From Streptomyces asoensis (GTDB lineage: Bacteria > Actinomycetota > Actinomycetes > Streptomycetales > Streptomycetaceae): 64,000 nt of DNA. Made by a program: the position numbers and the translations under genes. This document shows, piece by piece, positions 32,924 through 40,968 of the stretch; position 1 is the stretch's first letter; each line of letters opens with the position of its first letter. The stretch is taken from contig NZ_BNEB01000005.1 of assembly GCF_016860545.1 (NCBI RefSeq), positions 1,426,001 through 1,490,000 of the forward strand, written 5' to 3'. The notes beneath the pieces were generated by a model that was given only the letters and a program-made list of their open reading frames with translations, was not told the DNA's origin and did no database searches.

Positions 32924-33871
32924 TCACGGGCAGCGGACGACCTGACCGGCGTAGGACAGGTTGCCGCCGAAACCGAACAGCAGGACCGGATCCCCGGTGG
33001 AGATCTCGCCGCGCTCGACGAGCTTGGAGAAGGCGAGCGGGATGCTGGCGGCGGAGGTGTTGCCCGATTCGGTGACGTCCCGCGCGACCACCGCGTTGAC
33101 GGCGCCGATCTTCTGCGCGAGGGGTTCGATGATGCGCAGGTTCGCCTGGTGCAGGACGACGGCGGCGAGGTCCTCGGGGCCGAGGCCCGCCCGCTCGCAG
33201 GCCTTGCGCGCCAGCGGCGGCAGCTGGGTGGTGGCCCAGCGGTAGACGCTCTGCCCCTCCTGGGCGAACCGGGCCGGCTGTCCCTCGATGCGCACCGCGT
33301 GCCCCATCTCGGGCAGTGAGCCCCACAGCACCGGCGAGATGCCGGGCCCGGTCCCGTCCGGACAGGCCTCGACCACGGCGGCGCCCGCTCCGTCGCCGAC
33401 GAGCACACAGGTGGTGCGGTCGCTCCAGTCGGTCACCTCCGACATCTTGTCGGCGCCGATGACCAGGGCCCGGGTGGCGGCGCCGGCGCGGACGGTGTGG
33501 TCCGCGGTGGCCAGCGCGTGGGTGAAGCCGGCGCAGACGACGTTGACGTCCATCGCCGCCGGTCCCGGGATCCCCAGCCGGGCGGAGACCCGGGCGGCCA
33601 TGTTCGGCGAGCGGTCCACGGCCGTGGAGGTGGCGACCAGCACGAGGTCGATGTCGCCCGGGGTGAGCCCGGCCGCCGCGAGCGCCTTGGCGGCGGCGTG
33701 CGCGGCCAGCTCGTCCACGGGCTCGTCGGGGCCCGCGATGTGGCGGGTACGGATGCCCACCCGGCTCCTGATCCACTCGTCACTGGTGTCGACCAGGCCC
33801 GCCAGATCCTCGTTGGTGAGCACCTTGGCGGGCTGGTAGTGGCCGACGGCGGCGATGCGCGAGCCGTTCAT
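32924..33871 (-). CDS. Beta-ketoacyl-ACP synthase III-like enzyme
   Basis: A 315-residue thiolase-fold condensing enzyme of the FabH type. The full Cys-His-Asn triad is present: C113 (NVVCAGFTH), H241 (VVLHQANLR) and N271 (ESGNTSAAS). It should start an acyl chain from acyl-CoA and malonyl-ACP, or act as an acyltransferase. It stands apart from the housekeeping fab operon and has no ACP or ketosynthase II beside it, so a specialised role is likely. The ATG at 33871 follows GAGGGG; the upstream part of the frame lacks homology-like content. Confidence 0.87.
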   Translation of the reverse strand: MNGSRIAAVGHYQPAKVLTNEDLAGLVDTSDEWIRSRVGIRTRHIAGPDEPVDELAAHAAAKALAAAGLTPGDIDLVLVATSTAVDRSPNMAARVSARLGIPGPAAMDVNVVCAGFTHALATADHTVRAGAATRALVIGADKMSEVTDWSDRTTCVLVGDGAGAAVVEACPDGTGPGISPVLWGSLPEMGHAVRIEGQPARFAQEGQSVYRWATTQLPPLARKACERAGLGPEDLAAVVLHQANLRIIEPLAQKIGAVNAVVARDVTESGNTSAASIPLAFSKLVERGEISTGDPVLLFGFGGNLSYAGQVVRCP

Positions 33872-34052
33872 CTGGGGGGTCCCCTCGTTGCCTTGGGTAG
33901 CGGGATCCACCAGTCTGATCAGTGACTCACGGGTACGAGGGCGCGTGAAGCGACAGGAATCGGGCCCCCTGGTTGTCGGCTTCCCCATAGCCCTCGGACG
34001 CACGGGCAACCGCCGAACACGTACCCGCCGCACACCCGCCCCACGGGCACCG

Positions 34053-34190
34053 CTACCCGGTGAACAGCTGCGTCGCCTTCCGCACCAGTTCGTACAGTCC
34101 GTAGGCGAGCGGGGCGCCCACCCACAGCCAGGCGAGGGCGATCAGCGGCCGCCGGTCAGGCCGCGGACTCGGGCTGCTGTCGTTCGGCAT
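34053..34190 (-). CDS. MFS transporter small subunit (45 residues)
   Basis: A 45-residue membrane peptide: a short polar N-terminus (MPNDSSPSPRPDRRP), one membrane helix (LIALAWLWVGAPLAYGLYEL), and a basic tail ending KATQLFTG. It overlaps the 3' end of the MFS gene by 35 bp in another frame and has its own ribosome-binding site (GGGAGG). Such one-helix proteins accompany oxalate/formate-type MFS transporters in actinobacteria and are annotated as small subunits. It is probably translated with, and bound to, the large transporter. The role in transport is unknown. Confidence 0.82.
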   Translation of the reverse strand: MPNDSSPSPRPDRRPLIALAWLWVGAPLAYGLYELVRKATQLFTG

Positions 34191-35490
34191 CGGTGGCCTC
34201 CCTCTGGGCGGGGACGTGGTGACGGGCGTGGACGGGCCGGACGAGTTCGTTGGCGACGAAGCCGACGGCCAGCAGCCCGATCATGATGAACAGGGACAGG
34301 GTGTACAACGACGAGCCGTGCTTGCCCGCCTCCTCCTGGCGGTCGGCGATCCAGTTCACGATGAGCGGGCCGAGCACGCCGGCGGTGGACCAGGCGGTGA
34401 GCAGCCGCCCGTGGATCGCGCCGACCTGGTAGGTCCCGAACAGGTCCTTCAGATAGGCGGGGACCGTCGCGAAACCGCCGCCGTAGAAGGAGAGGATCAC
34501 CAGCGCGCACAGGACGAACAGGGGTTTCGACGAGTCGCCGATCAGCGCGATGAGGGCGTACATCAGGGCGCCGACGCCCAGGTAGACCCGGTAGATGTTC
34601 TTGCGTCCGATCAGGTCCGAGGTCGAGGACCAGCCGATCCGGCCGGCCATGTTCGCGGCGGACAGCAGGGCGACGAACCCGGCGGCGGCGGACACCGAGA
34701 CCGGGGTCGAGGTGTCGGCGAAGAAGTCCTTGATCATCGGGGCGGCCTTCTCCAGGATGCCGATGCCCGCGGTGACGTTCATGCAGAGCACGACCCACAG
34801 GCACCAGAACTGCGGGGTGCGCACCGCAGTTCTCGCCGACACCTGCACCCCCTGCCCGACCGGCGATCCGCTCGTCGCCGTTCCCGCACCGCGGGGCACC
34901 CGGACCAGCAGCACGCCCAGCGTCATGAACACGGCGTACGAGAGTCCGTGCACGAGGAAGGCGAGGGCGATGCCGGAGCTGTCGGAGCCGAACGACTCCA
35001 GCATCTGCGCGGACCAGGGCGAGGCGATGAGGGCGCCGCCGCCGAAGCCCATGATGGCGATGCCGGTGGCCATGCCGGGGCGGTCGGGGAACCACTTGAT
35101 CAGCGTGGAGACCGGCGAGATGTAGCCGATTCCGAGGCCCGTCCCGCCGACGAAGCCGTAGCCGAGGACGATCAGCCAGTACTGCTCGGTGGCGGCGCCG
35201 AGCGCGGAGATCAGGAACCCGGACGTGAAGCAGACCAGGGCGACGGTCATCGCCCAGCGTGGCCCGTTGCGCTCGACGAGCGTGCCGCCGAACGCGGCGG
35301 ACAGGCCCAGCATCACGATGGCGAGCTGGAAGGGCAGCGCGCTCTGGGTGCCGCTGAGGCCCAGGGCGGATTCCAGCGGGGGCTTGAACACGGACCACGC
35401 GTAGGCCTGGCCGATGGAGAGGTGGACCGAGAGGGCGGCCGGGGGGACGAGCCAGCGGCTCCAGTCGGCCGGTGCGACAGGGGGACTCAT
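34156..35490 (-). CDS. MFS transporter, oxalate:formate antiporter (OFA) family
   Basis: A 444-residue, 12-helix major facilitator. OFA-like features are the opening HLSIGQAYAWSVFKPPL, the glycine-rich GYGFVGGTGLGIGYISP after helix 3-4, STLIKWFPDRPGMATGIAI, and the late GAIHGRLLTAWSTAGVLGP. It probably exchanges small carboxylates such as oxalate and formate. The ATG at 35490 is preceded by CAGGACTC. The neighbouring formate dehydrogenase remnant and fdhD fit a formate-related ancestral locus. No oxalyl-CoA decarboxylase or formyl-CoA transferase gene is in the window. Confidence 0.85.
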   Translation of the reverse strand: MSPPVAPADWSRWLVPPAALSVHLSIGQAYAWSVFKPPLESALGLSGTQSALPFQLAIVMLGLSAAFGGTLVERNGPRWAMTVALVCFTSGFLISALGAATEQYWLIVLGYGFVGGTGLGIGYISPVSTLIKWFPDRPGMATGIAIMGFGGGALIASPWSAQMLESFGSDSSGIALAFLVHGLSYAVFMTLGVLLVRVPRGAGTATSGSPVGQGVQVSARTAVRTPQFWCLWVVLCMNVTAGIGILEKAAPMIKDFFADTSTPVSVSAAAGFVALLSAANMAGRIGWSSTSDLIGRKNIYRVYLGVGALMYALIALIGDSSKPLFVLCALVILSFYGGGFATVPAYLKDLFGTYQVGAIHGRLLTAWSTAGVLGPLIVNWIADRQEEAGKHGSSLYTLSLFIMIGLLAVGFVANELVRPVHARHHVPAQREATDAERQQPESAA

Positions 35491-35550
35491 GAGTCCTGAA
35501 CGGTAGGAACCGGTGCGGGTGTTGGAAAGGAGCCGGGTCGACCGTATGCG

Positions 35551-36096
35551 GTGAACGGTATCCAGGCTGCGCCGAACGGTCGGATCCACCGGTGCGCCCG
35601 GCCTGCCGGCCCGGTCCTCAAGGCCCACGCGTACGCGGCGTGCGGGCCGCTGATCGAGCCGCTGCTGCACGGCTCCACGGCGGTGGTCGCCGCCCAGAAC
35701 GGCATCCCCTGGTGGTACTTCCACCGGCACGGCGGCCCCTACGACGGTCTGCGGGTCACGAGCGTGGACCCGGACGGCGCGGTCAGTGCGGTGCTCGCGC
35801 CCGAACGGGCCGTCGGCTGCGTGGTCTACGCGGCCACCGAACTCGAGGTGTGCCCGACCGGAGCGCTGTCGTTCCGGTCCGAGTACGACCGGCGGGCGGC
35901 CGGGAACCGGGACGAGTCGGCGCAGACCCGGACCACCACCGTGTGCGCGTACTGCGGGGTGGGCTGCAACCTCACACTCCATGTGCAGGACAATGAGATC
36001 GTGAAGGTCACCTCACCGCGCGACAACCCGGTGACCCACGGGAACCTCTGCATCAAGGGCCGCTTCGGCTACCAGCACGTACAGAACCGGGGCTGA
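35551..36096 (+). pseudogene. Chimeric remnant: 2-dehydropantoate reductase segment joined to formate dehydrogenase Fe-S segment
   Basis: A 181-codon frame with two unrelated parts. Residues about 22-95 (LKAHAYAACGPLIEPLL, VVAAQNGIPWWYFHRHGG, APERAVGCVVYAATE) look like the middle of a PanE/ApbA ketopantoate reductase without its N-terminal NADP fold or C-terminal domain. Residues about 97-181 (EVCPTGALSFRSEYD, TTTVCAYCGVGCNLTLHV, GNLCIKGRFGYQHVQNR) match the ferredoxin end and the start of the [4Fe-4S] molybdopterin domain of a formate dehydrogenase alpha subunit, then stop. The whole molybdopterin catalytic region is missing. It is best read as an in-frame deletion scar of two genes, lying 7 bp before fdhD. 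It may still be translated. Confidence 0.7.
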
Positions 36097-36103
36097 TCAC
36101 GAC

Positions 36104-36955
36104 ATGGGACGAGTCACCGAACGACGCAAAGTGATCCGGATCAGGGACGGAGCGGTCTCCGCGCGGCCGGACACCCTGGTCGCCGAGGAGCCGCTGGAGA
36201 TCCGGCTCGACGGCAAGCCGCTCGCCATCACCATGCGCACGCCGGGTGACGACTTCGCGCTGGCCGCGGGCTTCCTGGTCAGCGAGGGCGTGCTCGCCTG
36301 CGCGTCGGACCTGCTGAACATCGTCTACTGCGCGGGGGCGACGGGTGACGGCGGCGCCAACACGTACAACGTGGTGGACGTCCGCACGGCGCCCGGCGTG
36401 AAGATCCCCGACATCACCCTGGAGCGCAACGTCTACACGACGTCGTCGTGCGGGCTCTGCGGCAAGGCGAGCCTGGACGCGGTCCGGACGGCCACCCGCT
36501 GGCCCATCGCCGACACTCCCCCGCTCCGGATAGCGCCCGCGCTCCTCACGAGCCTGCCGGACCGGCTGCGTGAGGCCCAGCGGGTCTTCGACCGGACCGG
36601 CGGGCTCCACGCGGCCGCCCTGTTCTCCGAGGAGGGCGAACTGCTGGACGCGCGCGAGGACGTGGGCCGGCACAACGCGGTCGACAAGCTGGTCGGCCGT
36701 GCGCTTCAGAACGGCGACCTGCCCCTGTCGCGGACGATCCTGATGGTGTCGGGCCGGGCCTCGTTCGAGCTGGCCCAGAAGGCCGTGATGGCGGGCATCC
36801 CGGTGCTCGCGGCCGTCTCGGCGCCCTCCTCCCTGGCCGTGGACCTGGCCGCCGAGACCGGACTGACCCTGGTGGGCTTCCTGCGGGGCAGCTCCATGAA
36901 CGTGTACGCGGGCGAGGACCGGATCACCCTGCGGACCGCGGCCGCCCAGGGCTGA
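36104..36955 (+). CDS. fdhD: FdhD, formate dehydrogenase sulfurtransferase
   Basis: A 283-residue accessory protein that passes sulfur from a cysteine desulfurase to the bis-MGD cofactor of formate dehydrogenase. The catalytic loop is SSCGLCGK with C116 and C119, and family segments EEPLEIRLDG, TPGDDFALAAGFL, FDRTGGLHAAALF and EDVGRHNAVDKLVG are intact. It seems functional although the adjacent alpha-subunit gene is only a fragment, so it must serve a molybdoenzyme encoded elsewhere. ATG at 36104. Confidence 0.95.
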   Translation: MGRVTERRKVIRIRDGAVSARPDTLVAEEPLEIRLDGKPLAITMRTPGDDFALAAGFLVSEGVLACASDLLNIVYCAGATGDGGANTYNVVDVRTAPGVKIPDITLERNVYTTSSCGLCGKASLDAVRTATRWPIADTPPLRIAPALLTSLPDRLREAQRVFDRTGGLHAAALFSEEGELLDAREDVGRHNAVDKLVGRALQNGDLPLSRTILMVSGRASFELAQKAVMAGIPVLAAVSAPSSLAVDLAAETGLTLVGFLRGSSMNVYAGEDRITLRTAAAQG

Positions 36956-36976
36956 CCCGGCTCCCCGCGGCACGGC

Positions 36977-37027
36977 GGCGGGGCCGCGAACGGCGGGGAG
37001 CGCCCCCTGCGCCGCGAGGGCCCCGCC
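36977..37027. terminator. Hairpin between convergent genes
   Basis: GGCGGGGCC and GGCCCCGCC form a perfect 9-bp outer stem, with GGGG/CCCC pairing inside the loop. It lies between the ends of fdhD and the isochorismatase-fold gene and could end both transcripts. Confidence 0.5.
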
Positions 37028-37053
37028 TCGACCCGTCCCGCCCCGGTGGCGCC

Positions 37054-37581
37054 TCAGCCGCTCGTGAAGCGCACGTCGGCCGTACGCGTCACGGTGCCCA
37101 GCCGGGGGAAGTCCAGCTTCACCGACGCCTCGTGCTCGGCGCCGGTGAGAGCGGACATCGCGTCCTCGACGAAGACGAGGTCGTACCCGAGGTCCCCGGC
37201 CGCCCGGGCGGTGGACTCGACACCGAGGTTGGTGGCGATGCCGGCGAGGACGAGCGTCGTCACCCCGCGTTCCCGCAGCAGGTCGTCCAGCCCCGTTCCC
37301 TGGAAGGCGCCGATCGTCCGCTTGACGATCTCCACATCGCCGTCCCGCCGGAGCCCTTGCACCAGCGCGCTGCCGGGCGGTTGTTCGGCGACGCCGGGAC
37401 GCTCGACGCGGACCAGGACGACGAGCGCGCCCGCCGACCGGAAGGCCGACGCCAACTCCTCGGCCGCGGTGAGCACTTCGGTGCCTTTGCGGGGTTCCAG
37501 GGGCAGCGCGACGATGCGGTCCATCAGATCGACGAGGATCAGGGCGCTGCGCGCGGGGGCGAGGGGGAAAGCTGCGGTCAT
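37054..37581 (-). CDS. Isochorismatase-fold protein without the catalytic cysteine
   Basis: A 175-residue cysteine-hydrolase-fold protein. Of the usual Asp-Lys-Cys triad, D18 (LVDLMDR) and K87 (VKRTIGAF) are present, but the cysteine position in GIATNLGVESTA is glycine (G120). Cysteine is needed by amidases of this fold such as nicotinamidase, while true isochorismatases hydrolyse a vinyl ether without it. An ether-cleaving or non-hydrolytic role is therefore more likely than amidase activity. ATG at 37581. It is monocistronic. The substrate cannot be told from context. Confidence 0.82.
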   Translation of the reverse strand: MTAAFPLAPARSALILVDLMDRIVALPLEPRKGTEVLTAAEELASAFRSAGALVVLVRVERPGVAEQPPGSALVQGLRRDGDVEIVKRTIGAFQGTGLDDLLRERGVTTLVLAGIATNLGVESTARAAGDLGYDLVFVEDAMSALTGAEHEASVKLDFPRLGTVTRTADVRFTSG

Positions 37582-37727
37582 GACAGAACGTTATCCGCCG
37601 TCAGCCGTCCGTACCGGAAATCCGGATCAACATGCCCGTGAAGTGCTCGCGTTCGGCGGCGCGGAGCGGGGCGAGCACCCGGCCGTGGTCCCGTCGGTCG
37701 GGGGCCGGGTGGCCTCCCGTGGCCGGG

Positions 37728-38741
37728 TCACGCCAAGGTGGCCGAACGTTCGCCGGCGGGTTCGTGTTCCGCCTCCAGGGGGTCCTTCGCCCGGCGTCGG
37801 GCGATGACCGCGCACACCATCAGCTGCATCTGGTGGAAGAGCATCAGCGGCAGCACCGCCAACGAGGCGTGCGCGCCGAACAGGACGCTCGCCATGGGCA
37901 GTCCCGAGGCGAGGGACTTCTTGGACCCCGCGAACTGGATCGCGATGCGGTCCTCCCGGCCGAACCGCAGCGCCTTGCCGCCGTACCAGGTCAGGGTCAG
38001 CATCACCGCGAGCAGCACGGCCTCGACCACGAGCAGTCCCCCGAGCCGTACGGCACTGACCTGGTGCCATGTCCCCTGGACCATCCCCTCGCTGAACGCG
38101 GTGTAGACGACGAGGAGGATCGAGCCGCGGTCGACCAGCCCGAGCACCTTCTTGTGCCGGGTGACGAACCCGCCGATCCACCGGCGCAGCACTTGCCCGG
38201 CGAGGAACGGCACGAGGAGTTGCAGCACGATCTCCACCAGGGAGTCCGCCGAGAAGCCGCCGCCGCTGCCGAGCAGGGCGGCCGCCAGGAGCGGGGTCAC
38301 GACGATGCCCACCAGCGAGGAGAAGGAGCCCGCGCAGATCGCGGCCGGCACGTTGCCCCGGGCGATCGAGGTGAAGGCGATCGACGACTGGACGGTCGAC
38401 GGGACGAGGGTGAGGAAGAGCAGCCCCTGGTAGAGCGGCTGGGTGAGGAGGACCGGGACGAGACCGCGCGCGGCCAGACCCAGCAGCGGGAAGACGAGGA
38501 AGGTGCAGCCGAGGACGGTCAGGTGGAGCCGCCAGTGCTTCAGTCCGTCCAGTGCCTCGCGGGTGGAGAGCCGCGCCCCGTACAGGAAGAACAGGAAGGC
38601 GATGGCCGCCGTGGAGGCGCCGGAGGCCACGTCGGCCGCCGTGCCCCGGGCCGGGAACAGCGCCGCGAGGCCGACGGTCCCGAGCAGCAGCAGGATGTAG
38701 GGGTCGACCGGCATCCAACTCGGCCAGTGCAGGCGTTTCAC
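37728..38741 (-). CDS. SBF-like (bile acid:sodium symporter family) transporter
   Basis: A 337-residue, about 10-helix membrane protein of the SBF-like family (ALFPARGTAADV, FLFFLYGARLS, VPSTVQSSIAFTSIARGN, FAGSKKSLASGLPMA). These are sodium-coupled organic anion carriers, with plant and bacterial members moving sterol-like acids or keto acids. The GTG at 38741 is preferred because GTGGAGC precedes it and the membrane part begins shortly after; a longer frame to 38852 would cross the divergent promoter. It is divergent from a LysR gene with a shared operator-like palindrome, so it is the likely LysR target. Confidence 0.85.
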   Translation of the reverse strand: MKRLHWPSWMPVDPYILLLLGTVGLAALFPARGTAADVASGASTAAIAFLFFLYGARLSTREALDGLKHWRLHLTVLGCTFLVFPLLGLAARGLVPVLLTQPLYQGLLFLTLVPSTVQSSIAFTSIARGNVPAAICAGSFSSLVGIVVTPLLAAALLGSGGGFSADSLVEIVLQLLVPFLAGQVLRRWIGGFVTRHKKVLGLVDRGSILLVVYTAFSEGMVQGTWHQVSAVRLGGLLVVEAVLLAVMLTLTWYGGKALRFGREDRIAIQFAGSKKSLASGLPMASVLFGAHASLAVLPLMLFHQMQLMVCAVIARRRAKDPLEAEHEPAGERSATLA

Positions 38742-38844
38742 GGTGCTCCACGTGCGGTTCGGCGGGCTTGCGACGGGGCCGGAGGGCCCCTGCCCATCGT
38801 CCTCCCGCGTGCCGTGATCGGGAATCCCGTATACCGCTCTCACT

Positions 38845-38865
38845 GTCATCACGAAACGCGATGAC
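38845..38865. promoter_or_regulatory. Candidate LysR operator ATC-N9-GAT
   Basis: GTCATC-acgaaacgc-GATGAC is a perfect 6-bp inverted repeat containing the LysR T-N11-A core (ATC-N9-GAT). It is centred in the divergent region between the SBF transporter and LysR genes, about 30 bp before the LysR start. Confidence 0.7.
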
Positions 38866-38893
38866 CGCGGACGGCAGAGGCTACTGTGGCGGG

Positions 38894-39829
38894 GTGTACG
38901 AGCCCTCCCAGCTGCGCACCTTCCTCGCGGTCGCCCAGACGTCGAGCTTCACGCAGGCGGCGCGGCGGCTGGGCCTGCGGCAGTCCACGGTCAGCCAGCA
39001 CGTGCGGCGCCTCGAGGACGCGACCGGGCGGACGCTGTTCACCCGGGACACCCACTCCGTGGAGCTCACGGAGGACGGTGAGGCGATGCTCGGGTTCGCC
39101 CGCCGGATCCTGGACGTCCACGAACAGGCCTCCGCGTTCTTCACCGGTACCCGGCTGCGCGGCCGGCTGCGGTTCGGCGCCTCCGAGGACTTCGTGCTGA
39201 CGCGACTGCCGGAGATCCTGGAGGGCTTCCGGCACGACCATCCCGAGGTCGACCTCGAGCTGACGGTGGAGCTGTCGGGCACGCTGCACGAGCGGCTCGC
39301 GGCCGGGAAGCTGGACCTGGTGCTGGCCAAGCGCCGCCCCGAGGAACCGCGCGGCGAGCTGGTGTGGCACGACTCGCTGGTGTGGATCGGCGCGGAGCGG
39401 CTGCGCCTGGACGCCGGCCGTCCGGTCCCGCTCATCGTGTTCCCGCCGCCGGGCATCACCCGGGCCCTGGCCCTGGAGGCGCTGGAACGTCAGGGGCGGC
39501 CCTGGCGGATCGTCTGCACGAGCGGCAGCCTCAACGGCCTCATCGCGGCGGCACGGGCCGGGCTCGGCGTGATGGCCCACTCGCGGGGCCTGATCCCGCC
39601 GGGCCTGGTGCGGGTCCCGGAACGGGCGGGACTGCCCGAGCTGGGGCGGGTCGACTTCGTGCTGGTGCACGGACGCCGGCGCCCCTCCGCCCAGGGTGCC
39701 GCGGACGCGCTGGCGGCCGCGATCCTGGCGGGCGGCGACCGGCTGCACCGGCGGCCACCGGGCCCACCCGGACGACGGCACCCCCGGGAAGGCCCGGCCA
39801 CCACCCGCTCGACGGACGGCACCGCCTGA
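38894..39829 (+). CDS. LysR-family transcriptional regulator
   Basis: A 311-residue regulator: winged helix at residues 1-60 (SFTQAARRLGLRQSTVSQHVRRLE) and a two-lobed periplasmic-binding-type effector domain (LRGRLRFGASEDFVLTRLPEIL). The GTG at 38894 gives the standard N-terminus (VYEPSQLRTFLAVAQ). Residues after about 285 are a Pro/Arg-rich tail. It probably controls itself and the divergent SBF transporter. Confidence 0.9.
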   Translation: MYEPSQLRTFLAVAQTSSFTQAARRLGLRQSTVSQHVRRLEDATGRTLFTRDTHSVELTEDGEAMLGFARRILDVHEQASAFFTGTRLRGRLRFGASEDFVLTRLPEILEGFRHDHPEVDLELTVELSGTLHERLAAGKLDLVLAKRRPEEPRGELVWHDSLVWIGAERLRLDAGRPVPLIVFPPPGITRALALEALERQGRPWRIVCTSGSLNGLIAAARAGLGVMAHSRGLIPPGLVRVPERAGLPELGRVDFVLVHGRRRPSAQGAADALAAAILAGGDRLHRRPPGPPGRRHPREGPATTRSTDGTA

Positions 39830-39854
39830 GGCGAGAGGCAGCGGGCGTCTGCGT

Positions 39855-40844
39855 TCAGCGGCCGGGGCGCTGGTAGGTCAGTTGTTTGACCCGGCGCATG
39901 AAGGGCGTCGCCTCCACGTGCTGGACGCCCTCCAGCTGCCCCAGCGGTCCGCGCAGGTACGCGTAGAGGCCCGCCGTGTCCGCGACGACCGCGGTGACGA
40001 CGATGTGCGAGGGGCCGGCCGTCGCCGAGGCGAAGGCGATCTCGTCGTGGGCCGCGAGCGCCTCCCCGACGGAGTGCAGCGCGGCGGGCGCCGTGGTGAT
40101 CCACAGGACGGCGGCGATGGGGTACCCGAGGCGCTCGGAGCGGTATTCGACGTCGATGTAGACGGCGCCCGAGGCCAGCAGGGCGGCGAGGCGTCGTTTG
40201 ACGGCGGACTCGGAACGTCCGGTGGCCCGCTGGAGCTCGGGGTGACCGGCACGGCCGTCGCGTTCCAGCACGGCGAGGAGAGGTTCGTCCTCGGGCTCGA
40301 TACGGGCCCGCCCCACGGTGGCCGCGGGGTCGTGCGGCGGCGCGAGGGCGGCGGTCTGCTCCGCGTCCAGTACGCCGGCCTTGCGCAGCCAGCCGCTCGG
40401 GCCGCCGTAGAAGCGGTGCAGGAGCTGCTGGGCGCGGATCTCCACGACGCTCGGGGTGCGCGGCAGCTTGCCGAGCAGCAGGTCGTCGTGGTCGCCGGGA
40501 TGGCGGGGCCGTGACATGCAGACGATCTCGGTGCCGCCGGACGCCAGGCCGATCCACTGCGTGTCGTCCCGTCTGGCGAGCGCCTCGGCGATGACGGCGG
40601 CGCTGTCGGGCACACAGCGCAGGCGCAGCATCCACTGGTCCTGGCCGAGGCGTTCCGCGTCCCGGACGGCGACGACCCGCAGCCCGGCCTCGGCGCGCAG
40701 CCGACGGTAGCGGCGCGCGATCGTCTGGTCGGAGACGCCCAGGACCGCGCCCAGCCTGCTGAAGGAGGCCCGCCCGTTCGCCTCCAGTGCCGCAAGCAGC
40801 TGGAGGTCCAGCCGGTCCAGTCCGCCCCGGAAGTCGAATTCCAT
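39855..40844 (-). CDS. Double-length Lrp/AsnC regulator
   Basis: A 329-residue protein, about twice the usual 150. It contains two Lrp/AsnC units in tandem. The first helix-turn-helix is at about 8-55 (RLGAVLGVSDQTIARRYRRLR), followed by a ligand (RAM) domain; a second helix-turn-helix lies at about 180-225 (LQRATGRSESAVKRRLAALL) with its own ligand domain. The architecture gives a monomer equivalent to a dimer. ATG at 40844. It is divergent from the DHA2 exporter gene with a 124-bp shared region, so that exporter is the likely target. Confidence 0.87.
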   Translation of the reverse strand: MEFDFRGGLDRLDLQLLAALEANGRASFSRLGAVLGVSDQTIARRYRRLRAEAGLRVVAVRDAERLGQDQWMLRLRCVPDSAAVIAEALARRDDTQWIGLASGGTEIVCMSRPRHPGDHDDLLLGKLPRTPSVVEIRAQQLLHRFYGGPSGWLRKAGVLDAEQTAALAPPHDPAATVGRARIEPEDEPLLAVLERDGRAGHPELQRATGRSESAVKRRLAALLASGAVYIDVEYRSERLGYPIAAVLWITTAPAALHSVGEALAAHDEIAFASATAGPSHIVVTAVVADTAGLYAYLRGPLGQLEGVQHVEATPFMRRVKQLTYQRPGR

Positions 40845-40968
40845 CCCTGTGCGCCCCCTCCGTGTCGGGTTCTGTCGCTCCGGTGCCGGACACCGCGGTG
40901 ATCGGCCGTTGCCGGTCCATCGTACGGAGCGGTTCATCGGACGGGTCGAGAGGACGGAGGGGCGGGAC

